A DNA stretch of 27,379 nucleotides from XYC2-FULL-41-22 sp041666465 (GTDB lineage Bacteria > Patescibacteriota > Gracilibacteria > UBA1369 > UBA12470). The position numbers were made by a program, and so were the translations under genes. The stretch is from the NCBI GenBank assembly GCA_041666465.1, contig JBAYGX010000005.1, positions 1 to 27,379 of the forward strand, written 5' to 3'. Positions 6,521 through 15,900 of this stretch are shown in pieces (within the stretch, counting starts at the first letter, position 1; each line of letters opens with the position of its first letter). The notes beneath the pieces were generated by a model. It made no database searches. It worked only from the letters and a program-made list of their open reading frames with translations, and was not told the origin of the DNA.

Positions 6521-7471
6521 TACAATCAATTTCTCAATATGTAACAGATAGTGATTTTTCTGTGCCGTTGAGAAGTTTATTTTGCCGGTCTTCATCTTGG
6601 TGTCGAGTTCGAGGAGTTTGCCGTGGATTCGTTTAAGAGTTTCCGGTTCGTAATTTCGCGCTTGCGCCATGGCGTTTGTGACGACGAATGGGTTTGCTTT
6701 GAGACGATCGACTATTTGTTGGCGGTTTAGACTTTTTCTCAACATATCTTTTACTTCAATCAGAATCCTGACTTGGCGGACAATCATGGCGAATATATAC
6801 ATGAGTTCTTCACCACCGTCGATGAGTTCGTTTAGGGTTCTTATAGCTTCCGTCGTGCGGCGTTGGCCGATTTGGTCGGTTAATTTGAAGATACTTGTTT
6901 CGGCACTTGCGCGAGTGAGGATATCAATATCTTTTGATGTGATTTCTTGACCGTTTGTGTAGCTTATTAATTTGTCGATTTCGGATGACAATTTCCATAG
7001 GTTAGGACCTATTTGTTCTGCAAGATAAGATGCGGCGAGGGTGTTTATTTTTCCATTTTTGCTTATGACTCGTTCTGTTATCCACTTGTTGAGTGCGGCC
7101 GGTCTTAAAGATGGGAATTCGTAAATTTTTGCTGTTTTTGTGAGATATTTATATAAGCTCAAGCGTTTATCTGGAGATGTGAGTTCGTAGAAGACCAAGA
7201 CCGAAGTGTCTTCCACATGCGTGAGGCGTGAGACGAGTTTTTTTTGTTCTTCCGCGGGTTGCTCAGATAGGAAATTTTTTACCAAAATTAATCTTTTTTC
7301 GCTAAAGAATGGCATGGAGTCTATCGATGTGATGATCTCGTCAACTTTTACTTTTTCGCCATCCAGTTCTGATATATTGATGTCGCCTTCGTATCTTTTT
7401 TCAAATTCTCGTTTCCAGGTTTGGATTTTTTCGTTTATTGAAAAACTGTCTTCTCCATGCATGAAAATCAG
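6506..7471 (-). CDS. holA: DNA polymerase III subunit delta
   Basis: Clamp-loader subunit delta, which opens the beta sliding clamp. Family features: a start motif ending HGEDSF, FFSEKRLILVKNF, LVFYELTSPDKRLSLYKYL, W-I-T-E-R, LWKLSSEIDKLISY in the AAA+-like middle, and the C-terminal collar helices (FAMIVRQVRILIEVKDML, the KANPFVV region, KTGKINF). The first ATG is 7462, giving 318 residues, but the family's first strand normally precedes GED by several residues. The three codons upstream of that ATG read Leu-Ile-Phe (CTG-ATT-TTC), giving LIFMHGEDSF, a better match. No ATG, GTG or TTG exists between 7463 and the upstream stop, so CTG at 7471 (used here) or ATT at 7468 is possible; ATG 7462 remains the conservative choice. 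The leader contains seven 7-bp repeats. Identity is confident; the exact start is not. Confidence 0.88.
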   Translation of the reverse strand: MIFMHGEDSFSINEKIQTWKREFEKRYEGDINISELDGEKVKVDEIITSIDSMPFFSEKRLILVKNFLSEQPAEEQKKLVSRLTHVEDTSVLVFYELTSPDKRLSLYKYLTKTAKIYEFPSLRPAALNKWITERVISKNGKINTLAASYLAEQIGPNLWKLSSEIDKLISYTNGQEITSKDIDILTRASAETSIFKLTDQIGQRRTTEAIRTLNELIDGGEELMYIFAMIVRQVRILIEVKDMLRKSLNRQQIVDRLKANPFVVTNAMAQARNYEPETLKRIHGKLLELDTKMKTGKINFSTAQKNHYLLHIEKLIVEAGR

Positions 7472-7490
7472 GTTGCCGATTGTGGGGGTG

Positions 7491-7539
7491 GAATTAGGAA
7501 TTAGGAATTAGGAATTAGGAATTAGGAATTAGGAATTAG
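7491..7539 (+). repeat. Seven perfect GAATTAG heptamers
   Basis: Seven uninterrupted copies of GAATTAG (49 bp), followed by GAA. On the minus strand they lie between the probable holA promoter (7547-7576) and the holA start, so they form most of its 5' leader. Perfect copies imply recent expansion, and copy number may vary between strains. Confidence 0.95.
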
Positions 7540-7546
7540 GAAAACT

Positions 7547-7576
7547 ATTCTAACAGTTGTAAGTTGTAAGTTACAA
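7547..7576 (-). promoter_or_regulatory. Probable holA promoter, TTGTAA-18-TAGAAT
   Basis: On the minus strand TTGTAA (7576-7571) and TAGAAT (7552-7547) are 18 bp apart, predicting a start near 7540 and a leader of ~70-78 nt made largely of the CTAATTC heptamers. The -35 and spacer fall in another heptamer array (7555-7582). Confidence 0.5.
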
Positions 7577-7582
7577 GTTGTT
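7555..7582 (+). repeat. Heptamer tandem array, AGTTRYW type
   Basis: Four 7-bp units (AGTTGTA, AGTTGTA, AGTTACA, AGTTGTT), close in sequence to the array at 5683-5710. Like that one, it contains the -35 box of a neighbouring gene. Confidence 0.75.
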
Positions 7583-7588
7583 GTTGGA

Positions 7589-7606
7589 GTTTTGCTTACG
7601 CAAAAC
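7589..7606. other. Hairpin GTTTTGC-TTAC-GCAAAAC
   Basis: Perfect 7-bp stem with a 4-base loop; on the minus strand the loop reads GTAA, a GNRA-type tetraloop. It resembles the GATTGC/GCAATC hairpins of the 70-bp repeats and lies downstream of the minus-strand operon, where it could protect or end the transcript. No T-run. Confidence 0.5.
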
Positions 7607-7638
7607 GACTTGATCATATGGCCACTGGGACCGCTAAT

Positions 7639-7703
7639 GAGATTGCATACGCAATCAAACCTTATAATACAGGCCGTCCTCCGCTTCGCTACCGGCTGGC
7701 TTC
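7639..7703 (-). repeat. Hairpin-rich dispersed repeat, copy 2, downstream of the surface operon
   Basis: Shares with 6450-6520 the block GATTGCATACGCAATC, then CTTATA, GGCCGTCC and CTACCGG, ending GGCTTC. Same orientation as copy 1 and located 15 bp beyond the stop codon of the last gene of the minus operon. The 255-bp region 7463-7717 as a whole is occupied by the holA promoter, heptamer arrays, hairpins and this repeat; no gene is seen in it. Confidence 0.75.
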
Positions 7704-7717
7704 GCTTCCCGTGGCTG

Positions 7718-9481
7718 TTAATACACATAATTCTCCACTGCCTTTATGATTGCCGATACAGAATGTTGAGATTGATCTATCCTTTGAGAGTTTTCGTATA
7801 CATTTGCCTTGAATCCGCCGATTGCCTCGTCGGGATTTTCCAAATAAAAAGAATTATCTTCTCGATATTGAGTGTTGTAGATGTATTGCAGGGAGAGTTT
7901 AAGTGCGGTTTTGTAGGTTTCTTTCCTGTTATCATCGCCTTGGTATTTTGCCAATTTGATTGCATCACCGATTCCTTCCGAATATGTTGGTGTTCCTCGA
8001 AGATTTGAATATGCTCCGATATAATCCTGATAAGGTGCGGATTCTTCTGTGTATTGTTGCTCTATGATCCAGTCTGCCATTGCATATGCCAAATCCGCAT
8101 AGTTTTCGTTATTCGTCAGATAATATAGTTCCGAAAAAGCCGCTATATCCCATGAAATCATCATGGTTGCCGGTGTTGAATCGAAATAGTTTTTTGTGTA
8201 TGCATATGATTTTTGAAGTGCGGATAAATATTCCGTTCCTCCCGTTGCTTCGTATAATCTTGTTAATGCCAGGTTTGCTTCCGCCGAATAAACTTCGTAA
8301 GCTTCTTTTTCTTCGGTTTTCTCTTCCGGGTAATAATTTTTAAATCCACCATCATCTTTTTGCATGATTAGAATGAATTTGCCGAATTTTTCTGCCAAAT
8401 CCAATGAGTTCTCGTCTCCCGTTATTTCGTGATATTTTTCAAGTGCTATGATCGCCAAAGCGGCTCCTCCGAGCTTGGCTTCGCCATCGTCTTCTATGTA
8501 CAGCATTTCGTTTTCGGCTACTGCATATGTCATGAAATAATCTATTCCTTTTTTGCCGGATTCCAGGTATTTTTCATTTCCATAATATTCGTATAGTAGT
8601 AGTAGGGAATATGTTGATCCTATGTGCCTTAAGAGGTTGTAATCCGTTGTGTAATCATCTTCGGAAGGAGAATATTCATATTTAAATTTTCCGTTTTCTT
8701 CCATTTTACCTTCAAGCCAATCTCCCGCTGTTGATAACATTGTTTCGATATTTTCTCTATCCAAATCATCCGTATATACATTGTATCGATAAAGTTCGAT
8801 TGATCCTTTTAACTCATCTTCCATGAATGTAAATGCGGTGAATTTATAGAATTTGTTTTCCGAATCCGTGTTGCAGTCTTCTTCAAGGTTTGCTTTCTCG
8901 CAAAGGTTTTCAACGAGTGTTGATCGGTCGTAATTATGTGATATTGCGACTCCCGGTAAGAATGTTGCTTTTGTTTCTTCGCCTTGTTTTAGAATAAGTC
9001 CGTTTATACCGAGTGTTATATCCGACCATTCGTCGGTATCTTTTACTTCCGTTTCCGGATTTAATATATTTATTACTATCAGGATGTTTGCCATTTCATC
9101 CAAATCCAAGTTGTCGAATCTGCCGTCTTTTGTTGTGTTTATGGCGGCTTCTGTTAACGAATTTCCGCTTTGGCATGCTCTTAATTCGTGTGTTTCAAGA
9201 TTGTAAAGACTTATGAATATTTTTTTCGTTTGTTCCGTGAAAACAGTTGGAATGTTTTGTGGCTGATAAGTTGTTTCATCTGTTAAGTATTGATTTATTG
9301 TTTCGCGCGTTGTGTTTAATGCCCATGTTTGGTCTTCTTGTGAAAGATAAATATTGCCGGTTTCCTCCGTTACCGATGCGGTTTCTATTATTGTTTCAGG
9401 TTCGGTTTTTAAGATATAAGATAAATTTATACTTAAAAATATCAGGTTTATTAAAATCAGTATGTATAAGACTTTTTTCAT
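7718..9481 (-). CDS. Membrane-anchored AMMECR1-like and alpha-toroid (six-hairpin) fusion protein
   Basis: A 587-residue protein, last gene of the operon, starting in a 4-bp ATGA overlap with the gene before. Residues 5-24 are a signal anchor. Residues ~50-220 resemble AMMECR1: LRACQSG (family LRGCIGT), AAINTTKDGRFDNLDLDEM, INILNPETEV, GINGLILKQG, TFLPGVAI, LVENLCEKANL and FTAFTFMED, all in the family order. From ~240 on there are repeated helix pairs typical of an (alpha/alpha) toroid: NLLRHIGSTYSLLLLYEYYG, LGGAALAIIALEKY, AEANLALTRLYEATGG, SWDIAAFSELYYLTNNENY, YSEGIGDAIKLAKY and a last helix SVSAIIKAVENY, as in sugar-acting hydrolases, lyases and C5-epimerases. The active site cannot be assigned. 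Probably acts outside the membrane on polysaccharide or protein. Domain calls are by eye. Confidence 0.75.
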   Translation of the reverse strand: MKKVLYILILINLIFLSINLSYILKTEPETIIETASVTEETGNIYLSQEDQTWALNTTRETINQYLTDETTYQPQNIPTVFTEQTKKIFISLYNLETHELRACQSGNSLTEAAINTTKDGRFDNLDLDEMANILIVINILNPETEVKDTDEWSDITLGINGLILKQGEETKATFLPGVAISHNYDRSTLVENLCEKANLEEDCNTDSENKFYKFTAFTFMEDELKGSIELYRYNVYTDDLDRENIETMLSTAGDWLEGKMEENGKFKYEYSPSEDDYTTDYNLLRHIGSTYSLLLLYEYYGNEKYLESGKKGIDYFMTYAVAENEMLYIEDDGEAKLGGAALAIIALEKYHEITGDENSLDLAEKFGKFILIMQKDDGGFKNYYPEEKTEEKEAYEVYSAEANLALTRLYEATGGTEYLSALQKSYAYTKNYFDSTPATMMISWDIAAFSELYYLTNNENYADLAYAMADWIIEQQYTEESAPYQDYIGAYSNLRGTPTYSEGIGDAIKLAKYQGDDNRKETYKTALKLSLQYIYNTQYREDNSFYLENPDEAIGGFKANVYENSQRIDQSQHSVSAIIKAVENYVY

Positions 9482-12400
9482 CGGGCTGTTTTTTCCGAAT
9501 AAACGGAAACATATTCGGATATAAAAGGAGGCGTGTTTAGAATTACCCTTTCGTCATATCTGATAACGATTGAGCCGTGGTCGAGTTCAGGTGGGCCGAC
9601 AAATCCGCTTTTCTGGATAATCGGGTCCATATCTCCGTAAACCGAGCCGTAAATTCTAAGCTGTTCTCCTATCGGGTTTCTTTCGACATCTCCTGCGCTT
9701 TTCATTGCTCCGTTTTCGATATAATAAACACCAACCAAATCCAAAACATTGTGGCTTACATAAATATCTCCTTCTCCCAAAACGATTATTGCGAGAGAGG
9801 CGAGATCTGAATAGTCGGCATCGTTTGCGTAAAGGTAGTAGTTAAATCCGAAATTCGCGTCTTCGTATTGGATGTCCCAGTTGAGATAAAGATCGGCATT
9901 TTTTACGATTATTGTGTGAGTTCCTTTCGGTACCGTTAATTCACCAAGCGTTAATCTGGCATCTGTTATGTCTGTTCCGTCAAAGTAGTAAACATTTTCG
10001 TCCGGATCGTTGGAATTTCTTAGTTGTTCCAGATCCGACCATGCGTAAATTGTCATGGATGTTGTTACCGGAGAAACTGTTTGATAATTGTAAGTTCCTC
10101 TTGCGATATGGTTTTGTGTATTATCGATTATTTCGCTTACTACCCAGTCGTTTTGTGCGGTATAGAACATCTCTTTTATGTAACTTGAAAAATTATTGAG
10201 GACATCTTCCAAGGTGAGTGAGGCTTGTTCTTTTACCATTACAACTCCGTCGCTGTTTGCGAAATCGTTTTCGGCCACGCAAACTATGCTTGTTCCAGCC
10301 ATTAATTCGTTTTCCAAATAAACATCACCTGCGTTTCTTGTAAGAAGGTATGGACAAATTACTGTCGCGGTTGTTTCCGCGGATAATTGAAATCCATCAA
10401 CTTCTTGAGCTGTTGCTCGGTTTGTGAAGTATTCGGCAAGGCAAACATCTTCAGGTGGATTTTCGCAATCCAAATCCGAAATTACTCGCGCCGTGTAAGT
10501 GATTGTTACCGTACTGCCGTCGGCTAGGTTCATAAGTGTGATTCCGGCGAGTGGATTAGATGCGTCGGCAAGTTCATAACAAGGAGTTGTTGTGTCTTCC
10601 GCGCATTCAGGGACGCTTATTAAGAAAGATCCGTCTTCATAATAAAGATAAGATGAAGTTACGCTTCCGTCTGACATATATCCTTCAATGTCTGTTGAAA
10701 GTTCGTCTTTTATTAACGTTTGGTCTGATGATCCCGCCGTATAGGTGAGAGTGTAATAAATAAAATCTCGATCGTGGGCGAGTGTTACTGAATCGGATTG
10801 ATAATATCCTGTGGTGACTCCATCCGTGTAGAAGTTGTAAGATTTGGCTTCTTTTGTTAGTTCGCCTTGGTTGGTTATTTGTGGTGGGACATCATCGTCG
10901 TCGTCATCGTCATCATCGTCATCATCGTCGTCGTCATCGTCATCATCATCGTCGTCGTCATCATCATCATCATCGTCGTCGTCTCCAGGAGTAGTTCCAG
11001 GCGTATAATCAATACAGTCCTCGCAATATGTTGAATTCTCATCATAAGCATAAATTGCATCTCCTTTTGTTCCATTACAGTAAGTTACCGAATGGTCTTC
11101 CGTGCAAAGTGTTCCTATTGCCGTATTCCCGTCGGAATCTGTAAATGTGCCTGTTGTTGTAACTGCTCCTGTCGTTTCATCGTAAGCTTCGTAACAGACT
11201 GTTTCATTTCTTACAGATGTGTCCGTGTTGTACTCTTCAACCACGACATCAAAACAACTTGTTGAATAACTGGAGTCGTCATAGACGGCAGGTTGTGTTA
11301 TGTCGAGTCTGTCGCATACCGGACTGGATGTTAGGTCCTGACAATCATAAGGATATCCGTTTGCGATTGTTATACAGTTGCCGGATGAGTCGATGGCGCA
11401 AACATGAATTGTGTCGCCTTCGGCACCGTTATAATAATAAACTTCCGTATCTGTTGTTTCGAGTGGATTTCCCGTATCTCCCGGCCACCAACTGTATCCT
11501 TCGCGGAAAGTTCCTCCGGAAGTTGTCCCCGCTGCATTAAGAGCCCAATATCTATATCCTGCGAAATCGTCGGCATCTTCCCAGTTTGTTCCGTCTGTTG
11601 CCGGATTATCGTCGATTGTTACTGTTATTGTTCCGTCAGCTTCATCTTGAGTAACTGTGTCGGGTAACATTTCAAGGTCGGCGCAGAATATTGGAGCCGA
11701 TTCGCTTGTTACTTCATCTTTACAATCATATGGATCGCCATTAGCTACAGTTAAGCAGTTTCCGCGTGAATCTACAGCGCAAGAATATAGAACATCTCCA
11801 GCTGTTCCGTCATAGTAATAGACTGAAGTGTCGTCTGTTTCCAAAGGGTTTCCGGTGTCTCCTGGATATGCACTCAATGAGTTTTCTCGGAAATTTCCGG
11901 ATGAAGTTGTTCCAGCCGAATTAAGTGCCCAGTATTTATATCCTGCGAAATCCGGAGCATCTTCCCAGTCTGTCCCATCTGTTGCCGGATTGTCGTCGAT
12001 TGTTACATTTACTTTCCCTTCAGCTTCTTCAGCTGTTAGTGAGTTTGGAAGCATTTCGAGGTCGGCGCAGAAGAGGGATTCGCAGATGTAGTTCGTTGTT
12101 ACCGTGTTTGTGTGATTATTCCAGTGAGTTGATGTTTCGCCATCTTCTTCTGATTCATTCCAATCTCCGGATGATTGGTCATACATCCAGAATTTTACAT
12201 AAATTGCCGATGTCGTTGTCGCTTCTCCTTCAGATTCTCCATCTTTGAAATTGAAGTAGACATATTCTCCCATGTCTCTGTCATCTGCTGTTGTGTCTGT
12301 GTGTCCGTCTCCATCATAGTCGTTTTTTCCTGGGACGAGAGGTTTTCCCGTTGAATCGTCTGTTCCATATGTCCATTCTATGTAATTTTCGTAAACAGCA

Positions 12401-12780
12401 TCTGATGAGTGGTCTCCTTGTACTATTTCTACTGTTGTTCCTCCAAATCCGTCGCTATATCCTCCGTCGCATGATACCCATTCGTCATAACCGCTACATT
12501 CTAAATTATCCAGGTCTACATGATCCATGAAGTCATCATGTAGGTATATTCTAAATCTGTGGATTACCATATAGCTGCTATATCCGTCATCAGGTTCCGT
12601 AGTGTTTTCATATCCGTGTGCATGAGTTGCGTCCAATGGGTCTTCGCAGACAATTGTTTGTTCCGCATCTGATGAATCCAATTCGATTTCAGATTCGTCA
12701 CTTGAAGCGTGCGCTATCGTTATTGATGATCCTATTGTGATTAGCAATCCCAATATGAGATGTATGAATGTTTTTTTCAT
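9478..12780 (-). CDS. Large secreted cysteine-rich surface protein with poly-aspartate tract
   Basis: An 1100-residue protein with a Sec signal peptide (MKKTF, hydrophobic core, AHA before SSDES around residue 25). Residues ~234-490 hold two ~130-residue repeats starting FCADLEMLP and sharing VTIDDNPATDGT, FAGYKYWALN, GDTGNPLET, and a Cys-rich end (CAVDS..GNC, PYDC). A third Cys-rich section (490-598) may be a diverged relative. Residues 600-630 are 31 consecutive Asp. Residues ~640-800 resemble a DUF11-type beta domain; the last 300 residues end in a beta-rich section with IYGSVYGDMDP, IVIRYDERVI and NTPPF, which by memory recurs in surface proteins of candidate phyla. No C-terminal anchor or sorting signal is visible. 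Likely exported; the Asp tract may bind Ca2+. Binding partner unknown. Confidence 0.8.
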   Translation of the reverse strand: MKKTFIHLILGLLITIGSSITIAHASSDESEIELDSSDAEQTIVCEDPLDATHAHGYENTTEPDDGYSSYMVIHRFRIYLHDDFMDHVDLDNLECSGYDEWVSCDGGYSDGFGGTTVEIVQGDHSSDAVYENYIEWTYGTDDSTGKPLVPGKNDYDGDGHTDTTADDRDMGEYVYFNFKDGESEGEATTTSAIYVKFWMYDQSSGDWNESEEDGETSTHWNNHTNTVTTNYICESLFCADLEMLPNSLTAEEAEGKVNVTIDDNPATDGTDWEDAPDFAGYKYWALNSAGTTSSGNFRENSLSAYPGDTGNPLETDDTSVYYYDGTAGDVLYSCAVDSRGNCLTVANGDPYDCKDEVTSESAPIFCADLEMLPDTVTQDEADGTITVTIDDNPATDGTNWEDADDFAGYRYWALNAAGTTSGGTFREGYSWWPGDTGNPLETTDTEVYYYNGAEGDTIHVCAIDSSGNCITIANGYPYDCQDLTSSPVCDRLDITQPAVYDDSSYSTSCFDVVVEEYNTDTSVRNETVCYEAYDETTGAVTTTGTFTDSDGNTAIGTLCTEDHSVTYCNGTKGDAIYAYDENSTYCEDCIDYTPGTTPGDDDDDDDDDDDDDDDDDDDDDDDDDDDDDDDVPPQITNQGELTKEAKSYNFYTDGVTTGYYQSDSVTLAHDRDFIYYTLTYTAGSSDQTLIKDELSTDIEGYMSDGSVTSSYLYYEDGSFLISVPECAEDTTTPCYELADASNPLAGITLMNLADGSTVTITYTARVISDLDCENPPEDVCLAEYFTNRATAQEVDGFQLSAETTATVICPYLLTRNAGDVYLENELMAGTSIVCVAENDFANSDGVVMVKEQASLTLEDVLNNFSSYIKEMFYTAQNDWVVSEIIDNTQNHIARGTYNYQTVSPVTTSMTIYAWSDLEQLRNSNDPDENVYYFDGTDITDARLTLGELTVPKGTHTIIVKNADLYLNWDIQYEDANFGFNYYLYANDADYSDLASLAIIVLGEGDIYVSHNVLDLVGVYYIENGAMKSAGDVERNPIGEQLRIYGSVYGDMDPIIQKSGFVGPPELDHGSIVIRYDERVILNTPPFISEYVSVYSEKTAR
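10891..10983 (-). repeat. GAT/GAC trinucleotide run coding for 31 Asp
   Basis: 93 bp of uninterrupted GAT and GAC codons on the minus strand, in mixed order. The codon mixing argues for selection for Asp rather than simple slippage of one triplet. It separates the Cys-rich repeats from the C-terminal beta domains. Confidence 0.95.
11310..12080 (-). repeat. Two ~390-bp coding repeats in the secreted protein
   Basis: Two adjacent ~130-codon units, boundary near 11690, both beginning with FCADLEMLP and ending with a PYDC motif. Many residues and nucleotides are shared (for instance GACTATTGACGA-like blocks around VTIDDNPATDGT), consistent with internal duplication and later divergence. Limits are approximate. 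Confidence 0.7.
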
Positions 12781-12781
12781 T

Positions 12782-12943
12782 TTATTCTGTTAAAAACGAA
12801 GGTATTGTTTCAATATTTGTTGATTCTGTCGTTCTGTCTATTGCCGGTTTTTCTGTATTGTTTGGATTATCGGTTTTTGTGCATCCGCCAATAACTAACA
12901 TTATAAGAATTGTTAATGATACGATTGTAATAAATTTTTTCAT
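12782..12943 (-). CDS. Small lipoprotein of 53 residues
   Basis: Reads MKKFITIVSLTILIMLVIGG then C-T-K-T and a hydrophilic tail rich in Asn, Thr and Pro ending PSFLTE. It has the classic lipoprotein signal: two Lys, a hydrophobic core and an I-G-G-C lipobox with Cys21, so the mature part would be only 33 residues on the outer face of the membrane. It lies in the operon between the 1804- and 1100-residue proteins, with 3 bp to the upstream stop and 1 bp to the downstream start. This packing and the lipobox strongly support a real gene despite its size. Upstream of the start, no SD is evident. Function unknown; it may anchor or escort the secreted neighbour. Confidence 0.8.
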   Translation of the reverse strand: MKKFITIVSLTILIMLVIGGCTKTDNPNNTEKPAIDRTTESTNIETIPSFLTE

Positions 12944-12946
12944 ATT

Positions 12947-15900
12947 TTAGTCTTTTTTTATTATTGGTGGTATGTGTGTTCTCAATCCAGCTGGTAGTAT
13001 GCGTGGACCTGTTGTAGTAGTTGTTGTATTCCCATCATCTGCGAATACATCATCTGGTGGCGTATCCGTGCTGTTTCCTCCTTCGAATTCACCTACATCA
13101 TGATCGAACTCTTCCGGGTCGATTTGTTCATCGTCGACTGCTGCCAATGAGCCTTTTTCGCTAGAAGGTGGTGTCTCTCTCTTATATGTCCCTCCTGTCA
13201 AGAATTCATACATATCTTTTCTAACTTCTGCCGGTAATCTTTGCAATGTGACTTCGAGAGCTGAAGCTGTTATGCCCGGAGCGAGTCCGATTTTCATATG
13301 TTCGTTTATGACTACTGTTGGGTTGTCGCAATATTCAAGGCTTCCACCATATATTTCCGGCGACATGGTTATTTGCAGTTGCGCTCCATATTCTGTTGTA
13401 ATTGGTACCGGTAATCCTGTTATTTCTGATGTTCTTAATTGAGTTACCAGTGCTTTGAATTCATCAAAAACTTGTTTGTAGGCCGGTTGTGTAAGTTTTG
13501 TAGGGTCTTCGTATATTTCCATCAGTTTTATTGCCGAATCCGGTCCTTTCAATATGTAGTATTGATCTCGTGTCTCCAATGACAGCGATGTTCTCATGAA
13601 TTCTTTATTTTCTGCAGGAAGTGGTCTTAGTTGTGATAGGATTCTGGCTCTCATTACCGAATCGGTTGAATAGTCTGTTACATTTCTCAATTCTGCGGTT
13701 TGCATAGTGTCGAAGCATAATCCTTCAGCACCTTTTTTTGCTACTACCGTGTATATTTCAGCTGTTGCAGGTATTTGCATTGTTCTTCCTGCGTTCGCTT
13801 CTATGTCTTTGAGAAGTTGAGTCGCTGTCTCCTCTCCATATTTTTCGACAAGTATTCTTGTGAAGATGGTTTTGTTTCTTTCTCTATATCTTGCTTGTTC
13901 CTCTAGATCTCTGTCTTTGTGTGTGTAAGTTTGTTTTCTGATTACGCTTAAAATATATCCCATTTCCAATCCGGTTGCTTTGTAGCCCAAAGCTGTATTT
14001 ATTGCTGTAATCAGTTTTTCGTAATCTTCTCCTATGTTTTCGTCAAATAAACGAGCGTTTAGACATAATAGTTCGTTTGTTTCGTAGAATTCTACTGCAA
14101 ATGCTGCGAGTTCTTCTGTTCTTAATTCCGGTTCAGCATCTCTTATATATTTGGCACGGAACGCTTCCATCTTTGTTTGGTATTCGGAGAATCTTATGGT
14201 TGTCAGACCGGATTCGACGAGCTGATTTTTTTGTTCTACATATTCTTCCCATGTAAGTATGTTGTCCTGGGTTCCGCTGTGGATATCCAAATTGCTATTA
14301 TCTCTGAATGAAACAAGTCCGCTGTTTAGATCTTCGAATTGTTGGAAGTTGTTTCTTGGATCAGGATTTGACTTGATTGTTATCCTGGTTTGCTTGTATT
14401 CGCCTCCTTCTCTTCTTGGAGTGATGAACTCTTCGCGTGTTATGATTAAATTCTGTCCTTGTAAATGTTCCAGAGCCAAGAAAAGGTCATTTTTTGTCGG
14501 AGGTTCTCGATCCCCGGCAATAAGTTTTCCGTTCATGCTCGGATCTATTCTTATGTCGACATTTCCTCGCATACCTTGCAGTTGAAGATTTACTAAACCT
14601 TCTTGTGCTCCGGTTCCGGATTCCAAATTGATTCCGCTTGGGTTTAATCCTCTATTGTATGCTTCAAGTTCACCGCTTAACAATTGGTCTATTCCGAAAG
14701 TTGTTTCTTCCCGTGCTACTATATAAGGTTCTCCTTCTCCGTATCCCAAAGAGCTTAATGATCTTGATGAAGCGAGGATTTCCGCATCGATTATGACTTG
14801 AGGTGTTCCGCCTTGTCTTGCTATTTCTTCTGCGAGTTTTGATTGTAAACTTTCATTCGAAGCTGTGTATAATGCATTCGGATCTGCCGGAACTGAGAAA
14901 TAAACTTTTGGTTTTCCTGCAAAAGCGAAGCTTATCATTGGCAGTACGAATGGTGGAACAGGGAATACTGATATATTGAATCCTGTTACCAAAGGAGGTC
15001 TCATGTTGGCGACCGTTGTGTTTTGTACATTTTGAGCATAGTCGGTGTACATATCCCATAAGACTCTTTCTTGAGTTTTTGGTGATATATTCTTGCTTGC
15101 CATTTCTGTTGCGTAGTTTTTGAAGCCCGGCATTGTTTTTATGACCTCTATTTTGTCTGCCATTGTTAGTGTGTTATCTCCTACTAATTCCGTGCAAGTC
15201 ATATTTCTTGCTATCCCCAATACTCTTTCTCTGTATCTGTCCAAATCCACTTTAGCTCCAATTGTGCCTGCGACGGCTGGAGTTATAGCGCCTTCGGTTA
15301 AGTTTATTTTGAATCCTCCATGTACTCCTGCAGATAGGTTCCATGTTCCGCTCTGTACTTCTAATACATGGGATGCGGTTGGTCCTAGATAAAGCGATGT
15401 ACCTTGGAATCCAGCTCCAACATTCATACTTGTATATAGCCTTACCGTTGGATCGAGTTCTAATGTTCCTGTGCCTCCTATCCCGATTCCACCTTCGATT
15501 CCTTGTGATGTATATCCTCCTCCAACGCCTATGTTGAAGGTTATTCCAGGTATCGGTGTTTTTATAGGTATTCCAACTCCGACTCTTCCTCCGGTTATGC
15601 CTTCTCCTTCCGTGGATATAATCTCTCCGGCAACCGCGAATAAGAAATGGCTGCTTCCTGTTGTTTCATCAGGTTGTGATTCTATTTGTATTCCGTCTTC
15701 GAGTCCTTTTATTACAGCTTGTGCTGTTCCTTCAAGTTGTCCCGGAGATATGGTTCTCATTATTCCGGATTGTTCAAGTTGACCGAATATGTCGCTTACT
15801 ACTGGATTGTCCGCATATTTGTCTATAATAGCCTGTTTTTGTTCTTCTATTGTTAACATTTCATCCATCTGTCTGCCTCCGCTTATCGCGTAGCCGTTTT

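Noticed and set aside
7491..7582. CRISPR-like array
   Set aside because: Units of 7 bp without spacers; simple tandem repeats, no cas genes nearby.
15240..15640. Outer-membrane porin domain
   Set aside because: The strand pattern is suggestive, but there is no signal peptide, no C-terminal barrel signature and the presumed lineage lacks an outer membrane.
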